Assembly (NCBI GenBank): GCA_002435545.1
Contig: DJNB01000195.1
Span: forward strand, 1 to 6,711
DNA from: Lachnoclostridium sp. UBA6475
GTDB lineage: Bacteria > Bacillota > Clostridia > Lachnospirales > Lachnospiraceae
Direction of reading: 5' to 3'
Length of the DNA stretch: 6,711 nucleotides
The notes under the pieces are model-generated. The model had not been told where the DNA came from. It saw nothing but the letters and a program-made list of their open reading frames with translations, and searched no databases. Made by a program: the position numbers and the translations under genes. The stretch's first letter is position 1; each line of letters starts with the position of its first letter. Below, in pieces: positions 5,967 through 6,711 of this stretch.

Positions 5967-6020
5967 GATACGCGAAGAAGCGCGGGAGCGTGGGCACGCC
6001 CGGAGGGGCGTGGCAGCGTG
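5967..6020 (+). repeat. GC-rich structured repeat, copy 2
   Basis: This is the second copy of the repeat, 69 nt downstream in its core. Hairpin A is CGCG-GGAG-CGTG (5981-5992), where a C-to-T change turns a G-C pair into G-U. Hairpin B is identical (5995-6012). The closing stem TACGC (5969-5973) with GCGTG (6016-6020) has an A-to-G change that turns an A-U pair into U-G. It ends 18 nt before the AGGAGG of the next gene, so it lies in or just before that gene's leader. Confidence 0.8.
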
Positions 6021-6049
6021 AGGTTATAGAACGAAAACAGGAGGAAAAC

Positions 6050-6544
6050 ATGGAACAAGCATATGCAGAACATAGTGTAAAACAAAAAACGACGGGAAAA
6101 GATATTGCATTAAAAGTTATGATGATTTTTGGTGTGGTACTTATCTTTGTGATTGGATTGAAAATCCGGCTTCTGTTTTTGTTAGACGTGGTAGCCGTAT
6201 TTGCCATGATATGGTTCTGGCCGAGATTTCATATTACGTGGGAATATGTTTACTGTGACGGGCAGATTGATTTTGATATGATCCAGGGCGAAGATAAAAG
6301 GAAAACGGTTCTTCGGATTGATCTGGATAATGCCGATTTGATCGCACCGATGGATTCGGAGCGCATGGCAGGGTATCGTCATTTGCAGGCAAAGAAATTC
6401 TATTCTCTGCAGCCGGATGCCAAGACATATGGCGTGGTTGTACGGTCAGAGGGCAAAGAAGAAAAACAGGTTATTGAGTTTGAACCAAGTGAAAAAATGA
6501 TGGATCTGATTCTCAATAAATATTCCAAAAAGGCAGAAAAGTAA
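6050..6544 (+). CDS. Small two-helix membrane protein, DUF6106-like
   Basis: The product is a 164-residue protein. After a short polar N-terminus (1-18) come two hydrophobic helices, about 19-37 and 41-57, separated by K38-I-R40. A W55-F-W-P-R59 motif follows, then a cytoplasmic-type soluble domain of about 105 residues. That domain has YxYCDGQIDFDMI (around 66-78), a basic KRK segment, LDNADLIAPMDSERM and a C-terminal FEPSEKM. The order resembles the Lachnospiraceae DUF6106 family as I remember it; its role is unknown. The soluble part looks like a small beta-rich PH-like fold, which is an inference. ATG 6050 follows AGGAGG (6039-6044) by 5 nt. The frame stays open back to an ATG at 5963, but that extension runs through the GC-rich repeat and has no ribosome binding site. 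No convincing promoter lies between groEL and this gene, so read-through from groEL is possible. Confidence 0.82.
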   Translation: MEQAYAEHSVKQKTTGKDIALKVMMIFGVVLIFVIGLKIRLLFLLDVVAVFAMIWFWPRFHITWEYVYCDGQIDFDMIQGEDKRKTVLRIDLDNADLIAPMDSERMAGYRHLQAKKFYSLQPDAKTYGVVVRSEGKEEKQVIEFEPSEKMMDLILNKYSKKAEK

Positions 6545-6549
6545 GAAAG

Positions 6550-6583
6550 AAGCTTGTCATACGATGTGTGGCAGGCTTTTTTT
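6550..6583 (+). terminator. Intrinsic terminator after the DUF6106-like gene
   Basis: AAGCTTGTCATAC (6550-6562) pairs with GTGTGGCAGGCTT (6566-6578) over 13 bp with three G-U pairs and a 3-nt loop. Seven T residues follow at 6577-6583. It begins 6 nt after the TAA, a standard rho-independent terminator. Confidence 0.93.
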
Positions 6584-6613
6584 GACTCTAAATTTTACTT
6601 TGAGGATGGAGCA

Positions 6614-6711
6614 GCGTGGATGCGTGACAGGGGACGAGGGGCATGAAGTCGTGCCGGAGAGGAGAAAAGAGGCGTATGGCATGACAGGGTTGCCGGAAGA
6701 AGTCATGCCGG
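6614..6711 (+). repeat. Diverged direct repeat at the right edge (incomplete)
   Basis: GTGACAGGGG through GTGCCGG (6624-6657) recurs as ATGACAGGG through ATGCCGG (6681-6711), 57 nt apart, with similarity reaching back to about 6614 and 6672. GAAGTCRTGCCGG is the best kept part (12 of 13 bases). The second copy also contains GGCATGAC (6678-6685) and its exact inverse GTCATGCC (6702-6709). The first has a weaker version (6640-6655). Apart from an unsupported open frame starting at 6606, no gene is visible after the terminator at 6583. The repeat is cut by the window end. Confidence 0.5.

Noticed and set aside
5887..6020. CRISPR-like array
   Set aside because: There are only two imperfect units with no unique spacers of regular length and no cas genes; the unit is itself a structured hairpin element.
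6025..6030. TATAGA as a -10 for the DUF6106-like gene
   Set aside because: The -35 position at 17 nt spacing falls in the GC-rich repeat (GGAGGG) and there is no TG extension.
5963..6049. N-terminal extension of the DUF6106-like protein to ATG 5963
   Set aside because: It would translate repeat copy 2, and AGGAGG at 6039-6044 clearly marks ATG 6050.
5632..6207. Minus-strand open frame across the GC-rich repeats encoding repeated Pro/Arg-rich peptides
   Set aside because: The peptide repetition is explained by the DNA repeat. The frame overlaps groEL and the membrane protein gene and has no ribosome binding site.

Overview
The window looks like chromosomal DNA of a low-to-mid GC Bacillota, most likely a Clostridia of the Lachnospiraceae type. 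Three things support this: a CIRCE-controlled groES-groEL operon, strong GGAGG ribosome binding sites in front of nearly every gene, and three poorly characterised families that I associate with clostridial genomes (DUF2225-, DUF6062- and DUF6106-like proteins). The family names are from memory of the sequences and were not searched. No mobile element, tRNA, rRNA or CRISPR array is visible.

Layout. Positions 1-2868 (+) read as one transcription unit: the C-terminal two thirds of glutaminyl-tRNA synthetase (glnS, cut by the left edge), a zinc-ribbon DUF2225-like protein (1136-1975), and a multi-pass membrane permease resembling putative arsenic/heavy-metal efflux proteins (2014-2868). A convergent gene for a two-module Cys/His protein (2854-3576, minus) overlaps the permease by 15 bp. 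Each of these two genes seems to carry the other's intrinsic terminator inside its own coding sequence. A divergent promoter region (about 3577-3818) serves the minus-strand gene through an extended -10 promoter, and groES-groEL through a sigma-A promoter followed by a perfect CIRCE operator. groES (3819-4106) and groEL (4196-5821) are full length and typical, and groEL ends in a nested hairpin terminator that begins at its stop codon.

The intergenic stretch 5885-6049 holds two copies of an unusually GC-rich repeat. Each copy can fold into two adjacent hairpins with GGAG loops, and the differences between copies keep base pairing. A small two-helix membrane protein gene (6050-6544, DUF6106-like) follows, with a clear terminator. 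The last 110 bases contain a diverged direct repeat that is cut by the right edge.

The genes are housekeeping: translation (glnS), protein folding (groESL), probable metal or metalloid transport, and proteins of unknown function. The least explained signals are the GGAG-loop repeat pair and the reciprocal terminators of the overlapping convergent genes. I see no evidence of a new defence or mobile system.
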